Notes: generated by a model not told the origin, from the sequence alone. A DNA stretch of 64,000 nt from Rhinatrema bivittatum (GCF_901001135.1 NC_042623.1:194914583-194978582); one strand, 5' to 3'; positions 21,171 to 32,459 are shown, numbered from the stretch's first letter. Translations and numbers: made by a program.

Positions 21171-21660
21171 ACGAAATAAAAAATTCTGCTGCTAATGACT
21201 TATGTAATAAATTATGGGGTGTGGTGAATGACCATCATAAGTGTCTTATCACTGGCTATATTGATGAAGCCTATAGTGACACTATTTATGGTGCAACAGG
21301 CAAAAATGGTAAAGCCTTAAAGCACTAAATCCAGAATAATCATCGGTCATTCCTCACCACTGTATTTGTATAGGCACTGGAACTGCTTTTGCTATAGTGA
21401 ACATACGACGGTGCACTCTTCAGCATTAAATGTGCACTTATCTGAATCCTGAAGTTGGTCCTCCAACTCTGCAGGGTTTCGGAGTGGGTTACACTCCTTC
21501 TTCAGGGAGCTTCAGGATGACTCTGATGAGTTGCTTCAGCTAAATGTAGCCTAAACTGTCTCTTTAGGAGTTGGTCAATAAAACGCGTTGAAATTGCCAA
21601 AAACTTGATGATTAGTGCTTAAAGCAGTATGTACTCTGCTGTGGTTACCTTTTGCCGCGT
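21171..21660. mobile_element. 490-bp insertion with 15-bp target duplication
   Basis: The insert is bounded by a perfect 15-bp direct repeat (21156-21170 and 21661-21675, TAAAGAAAGAAGGCC), so it is a discrete retro-insertion into the gypsy LTR. It has no ORF of note. It carries a hammerhead-like fold on the minus strand (21461-21510). Penelope-like elements carry hammerheads in their terminal repeats, so a non-autonomous or truncated Penelope-like tail is the likeliest source, but I cannot match it to the Penelope fragments at 60117-62030. Confidence 0.6.
21461..21510 (-). ncRNA. Hammerhead ribozyme-like motif
   Basis: On the minus strand: stem I CTCC...GGAG, core CTGAAGA (fits CUGANGA), stem II GGAGTG/CACTCC with loop TAACC, core GAAA, and stem III of five pairs with one mismatch and a GC loop, then U before stem I. 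One extra A lies between the core and stem II, so the fold is not fully canonical. Self-cleaving hammerheads of this kind occur in Penelope-like elements. Activity is not shown by sequence. Confidence 0.5.
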
Positions 21661-22385
21661 TAAAGAAAGAAGGCCGGCAGGCGGATCTGAAGACTGAAGA
21701 ATACTTCGCCCTGGAAGTCCATGATCCTCCCAGGAGGAGCCTGTAGGGATCCGAACCGCTGGGACTTAGGCGGACCACGGAGTTTGGAGAAACAAGTAGA
21801 CGGACCAGGGTCAGGACAGATGGAGATCAGCACACGAAGAGACAAGCCGGGGTCAAAACCTGAAGACAATCCGAAGGAAGTATACCGGCACCTGGAACCA
21901 CCGCCTGGAGCGGCAGCGGAGCAGCAGCAAGACAGAATCCAGCGATGAAGCCCCATGGAACAACATTAAAGTAACATTTTCTAAATCCATCTTGATGCCT
22001 TGCAAAACTCAGAATCCAGTTAGGTGGCGATATCTAAGTTTGGTTTTTAAATGGATAGCAAGTTGAAATATTTAGGAGTTGTGGTCCCTAATAATTTGGA
22101 TCTTCTTTATTCTTTTTTTTTATTCGATTTTCAATGCATACAAGTATGACATAAAATAAGAAATGAAATATTGTATAACCAACAACAAAAGAAAAGAAAA
22201 TAGAAAAAATAGTCAAAGGAATAACAATAAGTTGGCATATTTCATGGTTAATAATACAATGAAAAAAGGAAGGCAATGCATCTAAGAAGAGAATTAAAAG
22301 AGGAAACTAATTAGAAGAAAAGGCATAATCCTGTCAATGGGGCTGCAAATTTTGGAATACTAGAACATTAAGACCCCTATTATTA

Positions 22386-24063
22386 CTATGACTGGGATCT
22401 AGAATCAAGAAAAACTCTCAACTGTTCTGGAATAAAGAAAATATAGCAATCGCTATCTTTTTTAACAATACATTTGCAAGAATATCTTAGAAGAAAAGCT
22501 GCACCTAAGGAAATAGTTTCCTGTCTCATGGAAAGAAACCCTTTTCTCCTCTCCTGCGTTATCTTAGAAATATCAGGAAACATGCAAACATTTGATCCAT
22601 GAAAAGGAGAATTTAAATGACGAAAATAATGAGACAGTTGAACAAGATATTAGTAATCTAATATCAAGAAAACAAGTAAAGTAGGGTGATCTATAATTTC
22701 AAAACCCAAAGTTTCAAGAAAAGTAGTGAGGTTCTGCGTATCTAGAAGTAATCCACCAGAGTCCACAGCTGAAAAGGTAGGCAAAAGTAAACTTTATTTC
22801 TAGAAGGAAATTCAGTCTCAGGAATAAGAAGAACCCCTTGAAGGTTTCTATTGAAGATGAATAAAGGGTGTTCTCCCATAATTCTGGGGAAATTAATTAG
22901 TCTGAGATTCAGACGATGATTCCAATTTTTGAGGAGCTCAACCCTGTTAGATAAAACATTTCTACCCTTGATATTTATTTATTTATTTATTTATTTAACT
23001 CTTTTCTATACCGACATTCATGATCATAACCATATCATATCGATTTACAAAGAACAAGGGGTTATAACTTTAACAAACCATTTAAACACGAAGCACAGTT
23101 ACAATCAATAAGGTGGAATAAACTTGGAGGCTAAGATAGCCGGAAAAACATAGGACAGGAGGAGACAGTTAACAAGTAGAATTAAAAAATTAAAAATTAG
23201 AAAATTAAACGTATTAAATACTAAGTATATGGGTTCCTATCTGCATAAATAGCGAAGTATGGCTAAAGGACCATTTGCATGTTTCGGAAGTTTACGGGAA
23301 GGCGTGGAGGAATAGCCAGGTCTTGAGTTTTTTTTTAAATGTTAGATGGCAGGGCTCCAGTCTGAGGTCTGTGGGAATATTATTCCAAATGGCCGAATAT
23401 AAATGATAGTTGTCTCTTTAAACCTCTGAATTTCCTGAATGCCTCCTTCCAACTTTCCAACCTTAGATTTTAAGGATTGCAAAGATTATTCATGAACTTT
23501 AATTTTTGAATCTAGAGAATTGGTGAGCAAATCCATCTTTCTATTACAAGGTTTGATAGTGACTGATAACCCAGCAGTAAGCTCCCAAATAGTGTCCAAA
23601 GTAACCATGGTGGGCTTAATTGGGGAGATATTGAGCTCGCCCAGTATTATGAGGGCTCCATCGGGAGGAGAGGACATTGAAAGGCCTCCACGATCCAAAG
23701 AAGCAATCCCTTGGGATTCTCCTTTCTTTCCCGACTGCAAAGATGTCTCAAACACTGCCTCCCAAAGCGCTCCAAGTGCTCCCTCCTGCGATGTTGAACC
23801 ACTGACATCATCAGTTAACAACATTTGCAGCGTACCCGAAGCCAATTCCCTCCAGGCCAGTGGCAGTCTAGTGTTGGGGGAAGGGAGGGAAACCACACTC
23901 TCAGGTGAAATCTGCGCTCCTCCATCCAGCTACACAACGGGGTTCACCTCCCCGACCTTCTCAGCTTCTGGGACCATGAAGGATGTAATCTGCGGCTGCT
24001 CCACAAAGTGAGTGGGAATTGAGGGGGGGAAAACTCTCCATTACCCTTGTGTTTAGGTGGCAT
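22386..24063 (-). pseudogene. L1 ORF1 protein, broken
   Basis: It starts MPPKHKGNGEF at 24063, with a Ser/Pro-rich N-terminus. After a frame shift, 23896-23486 reaches a coiled-coil-like stretch (MDLLTNSLDSKIKVHE, then LKSKVGKLEGGIQEIQ), as expected for the trimerising part of L1 ORF1. An inserted repeat (22955-23400) separates this from RRM/CTD-like parts: LKNWNHRLNLRLINFP, then MRQETISLGAAFLLRYSC and CIVKKDSDCYIFFIPEQL (22583-22386). Such proteins bind element RNA. Three or more breaks make it non-functional. Confidence 0.65.
22955..23400 (-). mobile_element. SINE/LINE-tail insertion with (ATTT)n end
   Basis: It begins with repeats of ATTT at 22972-22998, then CTTTTCTATACCGACATTC; on the minus strand this is a CGGTATAGAAAAG tail followed by AAATAAATAAAT. 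The same tail appears in + orientation at 28550-28592. It interrupts the L1 ORF1. Confidence 0.5.
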
Positions 24064-24237
24064 AGCAGAAAAAGGAAATCAGCTAGAAGCAGAGGGTAGG
24101 ATCAACCCTCAATCATGGCTCCTTTCAGGATGCCATCTTTCCCCTGTCTTCTTTATTCTTTATGAGAGATTGGTCACTAATATATCAGAACTGAGATCTT
24201 GGAAAGATATGATGATTACTTGATTAGGAAGGGTCAG

Positions 24238-25270
24238 TGTCTCATCCTTTCCGGCTCTGGCGCACTCGTGGCAGCAGCCAGCCACTGCCGCCATACTCTG
24301 TCTCCAGCCCGGATTCCCGTACTCAGCGTGGCAGCCGAGACCCAGCCGACCACCGTTCCAATCCGGGCCCTCCTTAGGCATGTGTGCCGCCTTGGCTCTT
24401 TTTAAAGGACCAGTGGCGGGAAACCAGGCTCCGGCCCGCGATGATGTCTGTCCCTCAGGACTATAAGATACAAACTTAGATTGTAAGCCTGCTGGGGATA
24501 GGGAAATACCTACAGTACCTGAATGTAATCCGCTTTGAAGTGCCGAAAAAAAAGTGTGAAAAGCGGAATATAAATCTAAATAAATAAATAAATATAATAT
24601 AAAAGGACCACCTCAGCTTCAGCTGACTGACTTGGCAGAGAGTTCCTAAGTTCCTACTTCAGCGTTCCAACTTTGGAGGTTCCTGCTTCAGCGGTTCTGC
24701 TTCTGAGGTCCCTGCTCAGCATTCTCTACTTCAGGAGGTCCCTGCTTCAGCCTACTGCTTCAGCAGACTACTCTCCTTCTCAGGGTGACTGCCGCCGGAA
24801 CCCTGTCTTCGGCTCTGGCTCCTCCAGGGCCCCATGGGACTCCGGCCCAGACTTCACCTACGCTTGCTATCAATGCCCTTTGACCTCAGACCTGACCTGA
24901 CCTTCGCCTGTTGCTGCCTGCCTTTGACCTCGGACCGGACATGACCTTCACCCTTTGCTGCCTGCCTCTGACCTCGGACTGGATCTGACCTCTCCTTCGC
25001 CTAGTTGCCACCTGCATCGTCCATCTCGGGCCCGACACCGCCATCCTCTGGCCGCTCCCGGGACCAGCCACACAGAGGCCCGCCTAAGACCAGCTGGCCC
25101 CGGCACCCAAGGGCTCAACTTGCAGGAATGTGGGCTGGTACTGGTGAAGCTCCTGTCTGCCTCTGCTTCCCGTCCGGCCTCGCCTCCCGACGATGGGGAC
25201 CTGTGAACCCTTCACAGATTGCGCCAACACCACCTCGGGCCAAGGGTCCACAAACCCTTTCTCAACCATC
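24238..25270 (+). mobile_element. LTR-like block, gypsy-type, with insert
   Basis: The block starts TGTCTCATCC and is GC-rich, with a core-promoter-like CTTTTTAAAGG near 24400. It contains repeated words (GACCTCGGAC and CTGCCT, 24890-24985) and near its end CTCGGGCCAAGGGTCCACAAA, shared with the other gypsy-like LTRs. A LINE 3' tail (about 24462-24605, with ATTGTAAGCCTGCTGGGGATA and AAATAAATAAAT) is inserted in it. The right edge and target duplication are not clear. Frames inside have no recognisable domain. Confidence 0.5.
24462..24605 (+). mobile_element. L2-like 3' tail insertion
   Basis: GATTGTAAGCCTGCTGGGG, then TGAATGTAATCCGCTTTGAAG and GCGGAATATAAA followed by AAATA repeats. This is the 3' end typical of L2 LINEs and the SINEs they mobilise. 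It interrupts the LTR-like block. Confidence 0.55.
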
Positions 25271-27693
25271 TTCCTGCTATGTTGCTCACAAAAATATTGA
25301 AAAACTTGTACATGATATTAGAGTTTTGGGAACCTGTCTGCTATTGTTCACTTAGTTTTCCTTTCCCCCACACCTATTGGAGCCAGCAATGCTACAGACT
25401 ATTTCCTATTCCCACACAATCAGAAAAGACCACATGTTTTATCCACAGAATTAGACTTTTATTTATCAAATGTTGCCAGATTAACCTTTAGAAGATAATA
25501 AATAGTACTTGTCTTTAAAGTCCTTGCTACTTAGCCTTGGTTTATACTAAATGAAGATTTGCATCATTAGTGGATTGAAATGTGCCAAACCTTAGCCTGG
25601 TAGAGTATTAATAGAAGTAAATAAGTGACTAGCCCCACCCAACTTTGGGAGATTCCCTTCTGTTTACCTCTAGAGCAGTGTATGGTTAGAGATCTCAGGG
25701 ACCGTCTCGAGGACAAGAGCTTGCTTCCTTGGTCCTGGTACTGGCTGGGTTGAGGAGGCATCTCTCAGTTCGGGGGCCATCTCTGGCTTTGTGACAGGCA
25801 GCCAGATATCAGGCAGGGCTTTCCTCCCTCCAGTTTCCCTGGACACTCCTGGACCTCTACCTCCTCGACACATGGAAGGGCAAGGTTGATGCTTTCGCAT
25901 TGTCAGGTCTTCCTTTGTTCTTGTTTGCCCTTTCTAGTAACAGTCAGCTGATGAATATGCAAAACTTTCATGCATAATCATGCAGTGGGTATTTGGTGTC
26001 GTCTCTGCATTTCAGATCACTGGCCTTCTCCTTTTCCATGGGGGTGGGTCACTGCTCTTGTCCGATGAATTATCCTTGGACAGATTCTGTTTTCTGTGCT
26101 AGGGGATAAAGTTGTTTTTGAGTTTCTTCTCTAGCTATTCTAGGGCCACTTACTTTTAAAAAGAAAGGAGCTTATAGTCAACAAGCTGATCTGATAAGCT
26201 AGGTAGCATTTTTATGCTGGTCACAGTTCTTTTCTCGTTTCTCTCTGCTGAGACAGTGTTCCTTTGCTGGAGTATACATGTCAGCATCCATCTTTTAAAA
26301 TCTGTGTCCCTCTGAGGTTAGTATTCATATTTTGTTGCATACAGTGGTAGAATATATGGTATCTCCCTTACAAACTAGTCCAATGACCAATCCCTGAGGC
26401 ACCCCACCAGTAATGGCCCCCTCCTTAGAGAGAACTCCATTTACCACTACCCTTTGTCGCCTCCCACTAAGCCAGTTTCTAATCCAGTCAGTCACTTTAG
26501 TGCCCTTACAAGGGCATTCAGTTTATTTATAAATCTCCTATGCTGAACAGTGTCAGGCCTTATTAAAATCCAAGTATACTACATCTAGTGTGCAGCCTTG
26601 ATCCAATTCTCTGGTTGCCCAATCAAATAAATTGGGATAAAGATATATTCCAAATTTATGTAGGCAAACTAGCTTGCAGGCTTTTATAGTATTTTTACCC
26701 TATCTTGGTTTGGGACATATTTTAAAAAGGAAAAATAAAATTGAAGATCCTCTAGGAGGTGACCTTTTTATTTTCTTTCTAGAGAAAAGGGATCCCATAT
26801 GAGCAAGAGCTATGCTTTCAAGAGGAAATTGAGAATTTCTTGATTCTGGGACATTTTTTTGCCTCCCTCTTTCTCATTTCCCTCAATGTTATTGAATGTT
26901 CTTGTTTCTTTTCACCATTGTGTATATTTTCCTATTTTATTCCAAATATAAATCCAGATTTTTTTTATTACTCTCTGCTTGATTGATACTTTCCTCACAT
27001 TTGGTTCATTTGGCTGACATCTAAAAAGTACAATTCAGACATGAATTGTGGTACAACGTGATTCTTTATGCATAAATCTTGGTCAAGTCTGGGATTAATT
27101 ATGGTTTTGTGGTACTTTATATGACCTGATTACTCTATATCTATCTGAATAGGGTGAAATTTTGAGATGTGCAAAATTTTATGCACAAGAGACTGATAAA
27201 GAGTTAATATTTCCTGAATATCTTTTTTTTACAGCAAGAAAAATAATGCAGTAGATTAAATATCTTCAGATATTCAGCCATTTGCATGATTCAGGAATTT
27301 TGCAGAACTGGGGCTAAAATAAGGGAGGAAGATTATACTGGTAATGGTTAACCTTAACCTGTTCTCTAGATAAACAGAGGAGTTAAGTTTCCAGCAACTT
27401 TTAGGATCTGTAACTTGTCAAAAATTAAACAAAAGTGCACTTTATATTTCATTGTGCCCACTTTCTGTTTTTCTTTCGATTAGGGCCTACAGGGGTTCTG
27501 TAATGATTAGCTGTTTTCACCAGTGGAAAAAAAACATAAAACGTTTGTAGGTTCTACATAATTGCTTCTCATTTTCTGATGCTGTAAACTGATTTAAAAA
27601 GTTCTCTGTCTCCATAAATCAAAGCATTGCTTTTAAAAGTCTATAATTATGTTCATACAGTATATATGGATTTTCTTTTCTTAAAAACTGCAG
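25271..27693. other. Presumed DAW1 intron; small LINE RT fragment
   Basis: No exon is recognised. On the minus strand about 26640-26350 gives WIRNWLSGRRQRVVVNGV and then TGGVPQGLVIG, a CR1-group RT scrap with stops. 26640-27690 is AT-rich, unassigned DNA, ending in the pyrimidine-rich acceptor before the DAW1 exon at 27694. Confidence 0.45.
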
Positions 27694-27808
27694 CTCTGGG
27701 ATGCCTTGACTGGGAAATGTGTGGCAACTTTAACTGGTCATGAAGATGAAGTATTAGATGTCTGTTTTGATTATACAGGTCAGCTCATTGCTACTGCCTC
27801 AGCTGATG
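27694..27808 (+). CDS. DAW1: DAW1 exon: WD40 repeat (dynein assembly factor)
   Basis: The exon follows an acceptor CTGCAG (27688-27693) and ends at a GTAGGT donor; 115 bases, phase 0 in and phase 1 out. It encodes LWDALTGKCVATLTGHEDEV and continues with LDVCFDYTGQLIATASADG, which includes the WD and GH dipeptides of a WD40 repeat and matches the DAW1 family closely. DAW1 (WDR69, ODA16) is a WD40 propeller protein that helps load outer dynein arms onto intraflagellar transport for delivery into motile cilia. The previous exon should end just before LWD; I could not find it in the window. It is followed by a 6.4-kb intron. Confidence 0.9.
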
Positions 27809-28592
27809 GTAGGTGAACTGCTTGTTACATCTGTGGAGACCATAATTAGAACAACATTAGAAATAAATTAATCTATTAAATCACAGAAGGCATTACATTT
27901 ATGAACTGACAGAGTATGACCGAATACCCCAGATTTTGACACGGGCAACATAGGCAATTACCTACAGTGTCAAACTCTAAAGTAATCATGCCATCATCCA
28001 GGTCTGCTGCTGACTGTGATCTCCTACTGGAGCCTGCAGCAGAAACAGAACAACAAGTCAGGGGCCTGCTGCTGCTACAGGTGCCAGTTGAAGGGATGAT
28101 GTGAGAAGAGGCCATGAGGAGGACCTGGGTGATGACATGGAGGGAAAATAGAATCTGGGCAGGTGCACTTCAGAGAGTGGAAGGAGGACCCTCCTTCCTG
28201 ATCTTTAGAGGGACCCCCTCACCTTGGAAAGCTGAGCTTCATACTGTTATTACAAGGCACCAAAAGATAGCCAAATAAAAACATTGGGAGTATGCCTGTA
28301 TGGCATGCTGTCTTACCACAGGAGATGTCAGCAGACATCACTAAAGGATAAGTTAAATCTATAGAATGAGTCCCAGACTCAAAACTGCTATATAATTGAC
28401 CTGGACACAATAGTCATCACACTCATTTAACAACTAGCATTGATTAAAAACTATGTTACCGAACCTAATGGCACCTGTGTAAACTGTTAGATTTTAATAA
28501 AATTACTTTTTGTGCCTTACTGTAAACCATTGTGACGGTATCCACCTTAATGACGGTATAGAAAAGATTTAAAATAAATAAATAAATAAATC
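27809..28592 (+). other. Intron part with LINE/SINE tail at about 28440-28592
   Basis: GTAAACCATTGTGACGG, then GACGGTATAGAAAAG and an (AAAT)n tail at 28570-28592 mark the 3' end of a + strand retroposon, the same tail family as 22955-23400. Near 27935-27980 words like GGCAACATAGGCAATTACC recall an old hAT DNA element. No gene is seen. 28593-29103 is unassigned. Confidence 0.4.
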
Positions 28593-29276
28593 TTACATAA
28601 TCCATGGAGGTATGAAGGAAAAAAAATTAGAGGCTGATATGATGAATTTCTGATGGAAGCTAAATGGGAAAATGTTAAAAACTATGCAAGGAAGAACTAT
28701 ATGGAAAGGGTTACCTCTTCCTCCAAGGCATGGTCCTCTCTAAAGAGCAATTCAGCCTTAGCAGCAGCATCCCATTGAACTTGCCCCATAATCATGCAGG
28801 AGTGGGCTGGTGGCATTGTAGAACTGCAGCCTGTTGACCCATGCTCTTTTATGGGACCGGGTCTGATGGAACACTGCTGCTAAGGCTGAGTGGTATTTCA
28901 GTAAGAGGACTGCCCCCTTGAAGAAGATGCACACCTTTCACTGTGGTGCCTCCTACGTGGCCTAATGTGAAATCCGGACCTGTTGATGATTTCTGTCATA
29001 GTTTTTTCTGAGTTCTTTTTTGAATGAATTAAGCCCTTGAGTTTCAAGTATGTTAGGTTCACTTTATAGAAAGAGATCATGTACAGTTTGGTTTGCTGAC
29101 TTTAAGAACATAAGAAATTGCCATGCTGGGTCAGACCAAGGGTCCATCAAGCCCAGCATCCTGTTTCCAACAGAGGCCAAACTAGGGCACAAGAACCTGG
29201 CAATTACCGAAACACCAAGAAGATCCCATGCTACTGATGCAATTAATAGCAGTGGCTATTTCCTAAGTAAACTTGA

Positions 29277-32200
29277 TTAATAGCAGTTAATGGACTTCTC
29301 CTCCAAGAACTTATCCAAACCTTTTTTGAACCCAGCTACACTAACTGCACTAACCACATCCTCTGGCAATAAATTCCAGAGCTTTATTGTGCGTTGAGTG
29401 AAAAAGAATTTTCTCCAATTAGTCTTAAATGTGCTACTTGCTAACTTCATGGAATGCCCCCTAATCCTTCTATTATTCGAAAGTGTAAATAACTGATTCA
29501 CATCTACTCGTTCAAGACCTCTCATGATCTTAAAGACCTCTATGATATCCCCCCTCAACCGTCTCTTCTCCATGCGGAACAGCCATAATCTCTTCAGTCT
29601 TTCCTCATAGGGGAGCTGTTCCATCCTTTTTATCATTTTGGTTGCCCTTCTCTGTACCTTCTCCATCGCAACTAAATCTTTTTTGAGATGCGGTGACCAG
29701 AACTGTACACAGTATTCAAGGTGCGGTCTCACCATAGAGCGATACAGAGGCATTATGACATTTTCTGTTTTATTAACCATTCCCTTCCTAATAATTCCTA
29801 ACATTCTGGCTGCTTTTTTGATTGCTGCAGCATACTGAGCCGATAATTTTAAAGTATTATCCACTATGATGCCTAGATCTTTTTCCTGGGTGTTAGCTCT
29901 TAATATGGAACCTAACATCGTGTAACTACAGCAAGGGTTATTTTTCCCAATGTGCAACACCTTGCACTTGTCCACATTAAATTTCATCTGCCATTTGGAT
30001 GCCCAATCTTCCAGTCTTGCAAGGTCCTCCTGTAATATATCACAATCCGCTTGTGATTTAACTACTCTGAATAATTTGTATCATCCGCAAATTTTTTTTT
30101 TTTTAATTTATACTTTATTAAATTTTCTTCATTAATACAATCATGAAAAAACATAAATCTCATGTCCAAATATACATAAGAATAATCCAATATAATTTCT
30201 TATACATATTATCTTCCATATTTGGCATAACCATTAATGGGGGAGTCTTCAAATAAAAACTTAGAAAAATAAACAGACACTGTTTATATATACTATCATA
30301 ACATACTCATAGGGGTGGAAGTGTAGTTTTTTAATTTGTTTGTATCATCCGCAAATTTGATAACTTCACTCGTCGTATTCCTTTCCAGATCATTTATATA
30401 TATATATATATATATATATTGAAAAGCACCGGTCCAAGTACAGATCCCTGAGGCACTCCACTGTTTACCCTTTTCCACTGAGAAAATTGACCATTTAATC
30501 CTACTCTCTGTTTCCTGTCTTTTAACCAGTTTGTAATCCACAAAAGGACATCGCCTCCTATCCCATGACTTTTTAGTTTTCTTAGAAGTCTCTCATGAGG
30601 GACTTTGTCAAACGCCTTCTGAAAATACAAATACACTAATTTACCGGTTCACCTTTGTCCACATGTTTATTAACCTCTTCAAAAAAATGAAGCAGATTTG
30701 TTAGGCAAGACTTCCCATGGGTAAATGCATGTTGACTGTGTTCCATTAAACCATGCCTTTATATATATGCTCTACGATTTTGATCTTGATAATAGTTTCC
30801 ACTATTTTTCCCGGCACTGGAGTCAGGCTCACTGGTCTATAGTTACCCGGATTGCCCCGGAGCCTTTTTTAAATATTGGGGTTACATTGGCCACTCTCCA
30901 GTCTTCAGGTACAATAGATGATTTCAATGATAAGTTACAAATTTTAACTAATAGATCAGAAATTTCATTTTTTAGTTCCTTCAGTACCCTAGGATGCATA
31001 CCATCCAGTCCAGGTGATTTGCTACTCCTTAGTTTGTCAATTTGGCCTACTACATCTTCCAGGTTCACAATGATTTTGTTCAGTTCATCTGACTCATCAC
31101 CCCTGAAAATCATCTCCGGAACTGGTATCTCCCCAACATCCTCATTAGTAAACATGGAAGCAAAGAATTAATTTAGTCTTTCTGCAATGGCCTTATCTTC
31201 CCTAAACTCGACAAATAAAAGAGCCCCTTTAACCCCTCAGTCATCTAATGGTCCAACCGACTCCCTCACAGGTTTCTTGCTTCGGATATATTTTAAAATG
31301 TTTTTATTATGAGTTTTTGTCTCTATGGCCAACTTCATTTCAAATTCTCTCTTCGCCTGTCTTATCAATGTTTTACACTTAACTTGACAGTGCTTATGTT
31401 TTGTCCTATTTTCTTCAGATGGATCCTTCTTCCAATTATTGAAGGATGGTTTTTTGGCTAAAATAGCCTCTTTCACCTCACCTTTTAACCATGACGGTAA
31501 TCGTTTTGCCTTTCTTCCACCTTTCTTAATGTGTGGAATACATATGGACTGCGCCTCTAGGATTGTATTTTTAAACAAACATCCATGCCTGTTGAATACT
31601 TTTAACCTTTGCAGCTGCACCTTTCAGTTTTTTTCTATTTTCCTCATTTTATCAAAGTTTCCCTTTTGAAAGTTTAGTGTTAGAGCTGCAGATTTACTTA
31701 TTGTCCCCCTTCCAGTTATTAGTTTAAATTTGATCATGTTATGATCACTGTTGCCAAGTGGCCCCACCACCATTAACTCTCTCACCAAATCCTGCGTTCC
31801 ACTAAGAATTAAATCTAAAATAGCTCCCTCTCTTGTTGGTTCCTGAACCAATTGCTCCATGAAGCAGTCATTTATTACATCCAGGAACATTATATCTCTA
31901 GCAAGTCCTGATGTTAAATTTGCCCAGTCAATATTGGGATAATTGAAATCTCCCATTATTATTGCACTGCCAAATTGGTTAGCTTCCCTGATTTCTCTTA
32001 ACATTTCATCATCTGTCTGACCATTTTGTCCAGGTGGACGGTAGAATACTCCTATCACTATACTCTTACCCAACACACATGAGATTTCTACCCATAGAGA
32101 TTCTACTGAGCATTTAGTCTCTTGTATGATCTTTATCCTGTTGGACTCTATACCCTCCCGGACATAAAGTGCCACACCCCCACCAAGTTGATCCTCCCTA

Positions 32201-32459
32201 TCATTGCGATATAATTTGCACACTGATATAGTACTGTCCCATTGGTTATCCTCCTTCACCAAGTCTCTGTGATGCCAATTATGTCAATCTCATCATTTGC
32301 TGCTATACACTCTAACTCTCCCACCTTACTTCTTAGACTTCTGGCATTGGCATACAGACATTTCAAAGTGTGTTTTTTGTTTGTATTAACAACCTGCTTT
32401 TCCGTTGTTAGGGATAATTCGGAAATCATTAGCTTCTGTGATTTTTTACATATAGGCAC
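29277..32459 (-). pseudogene. CR1 ORF2: endonuclease and reverse transcriptase
   Basis: An APE-type endonuclease comes first: CLYANARSLRSKVGELE and IIGITETW (catalytic Glu) in 32459-32256, then LGGGVALYVREG, VFYRPPGQNGQ, MGDFNYPNIDW and SDHNMIKF (31624-32262), completing the E, D-N and SDH motifs. A linker with PSWLKGEVKEAILAKK (31237-31620) follows. The RT starts with KSPGLDGMHPRVLKELK (30829-31155), then YFQKAFDKVPHERLL and SGVPQGSVLGP (30636-30394). After the AT repeat and the L1 insertion it resumes with MKFNVDKCKVLHIG, RPHLEYCVQFWSPHLKKDL, MEKVQRRATKM and SLxEKRRLRGD-like sequence to a stop at 29277. ORF2 nicks target DNA and copies the RNA at the nick. There are at least four frame breaks. 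Confidence 0.85.
30095..30338 (-). mobile_element. Truncated L1 3' end inserted in CR1 C
   Basis: Perfect 20-bp direct repeats flank it (30075-30094 and 30339-30358). The left end is a T-run, which on the minus strand is an A-tail preceded by TTAATAAAG. The body is AT-rich 3' UTR. The long duplication and A-tail are L1-type target-primed insertion, very different from the CR1 host. Confidence 0.8.

Larger units (their letters stand above)
16169..21957 (-). mobile_element. Ty3/Gypsy chromovirus retrotransposon
   Basis: This element lies in minus orientation: 5' LTR at 21094-21957 (truncated and interrupted), gag from 21081, protease, RT, RNase H, integrase with a C-terminal chromodomain, a polypurine tract at 16982-17000, and 3' LTR at 16169-16981. 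The gene order and the chromodomain place it among chromoviruses of the Ty3/Gypsy superfamily, which bud no infectious particle (there is no env frame). Coding is broken at only a handful of sites, so it is relatively young. The 3' LTR disrupts a DIRS-like ORF1; the 5' LTR ends abruptly against an L1 fragment. Confidence 0.85.
21094..21957 (-). repeat. Gypsy 5' LTR, truncated and interrupted
   Basis: Bases 21094-21170 and 21661-21957 match the 3' LTR (16175-16245 and 16250-16590). An unrelated 490-bp insert sits between them, and the match stops at 21957 against L1 sequence, so the U3 end with its promoter is missing. Confidence 0.75.
22116..24146 (-). mobile_element. ORF1-only L1 derivative (HAL1-like)
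   Basis: Flanking 15-bp direct repeats (22101-22115 and 24147-24161, TCTTCTTTATTC...) and a T-run at the left end (an A-tail on the minus strand, preceded by AATAAA) show a complete retro-insertion in minus orientation. Reading minus: about 85 bases of leader, ORF1 start near 24063, ORF1 C-terminus near 22386, about 270 bases of 3' UTR, then the tail. No endonuclease or RT is present. L1 copies with ORF1 and 3' UTR but no ORF2 are known in mammals as HAL1. A secondary SINE/LINE-tail insertion lies at about 22955-23400. Confidence 0.6.
21963..24236 (+). pseudogene. L1-type LINE RT fragment split by insertion
   Basis: Bases 21963-22115 read SKLKYLGVVVPNNLDLLY, and 24162-24236 continue with ERLVTNIS and LRSWKDMM, then LGR. 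These are consecutive parts of the RT C-terminal side in L1/Tx1-group LINEs. The 2-kb gap is an ORF1-only L1 derivative with a target duplication. Only about 75 codons of the host fragment remain; it begins at the truncated gypsy LTR and stops at the LTR-like block. Confidence 0.6.

Noticed and set aside
24238..25270. GC-rich block as a CpG-island promoter
   Set aside because: Its words, ends and TTTTTAAAGG box fit an LTR-like repeat better, and no gene start follows.
1..27693. Additional upstream DAW1 exons
   Set aside because: I looked for the preceding WD40 exon with matching phase and found none; it may lie outside the window or have been missed by eye.
30296..30541. Frame with repeated YI residues before the CR1 FADD box
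   Set aside because: Created by an AT microsatellite; not a real protein feature.
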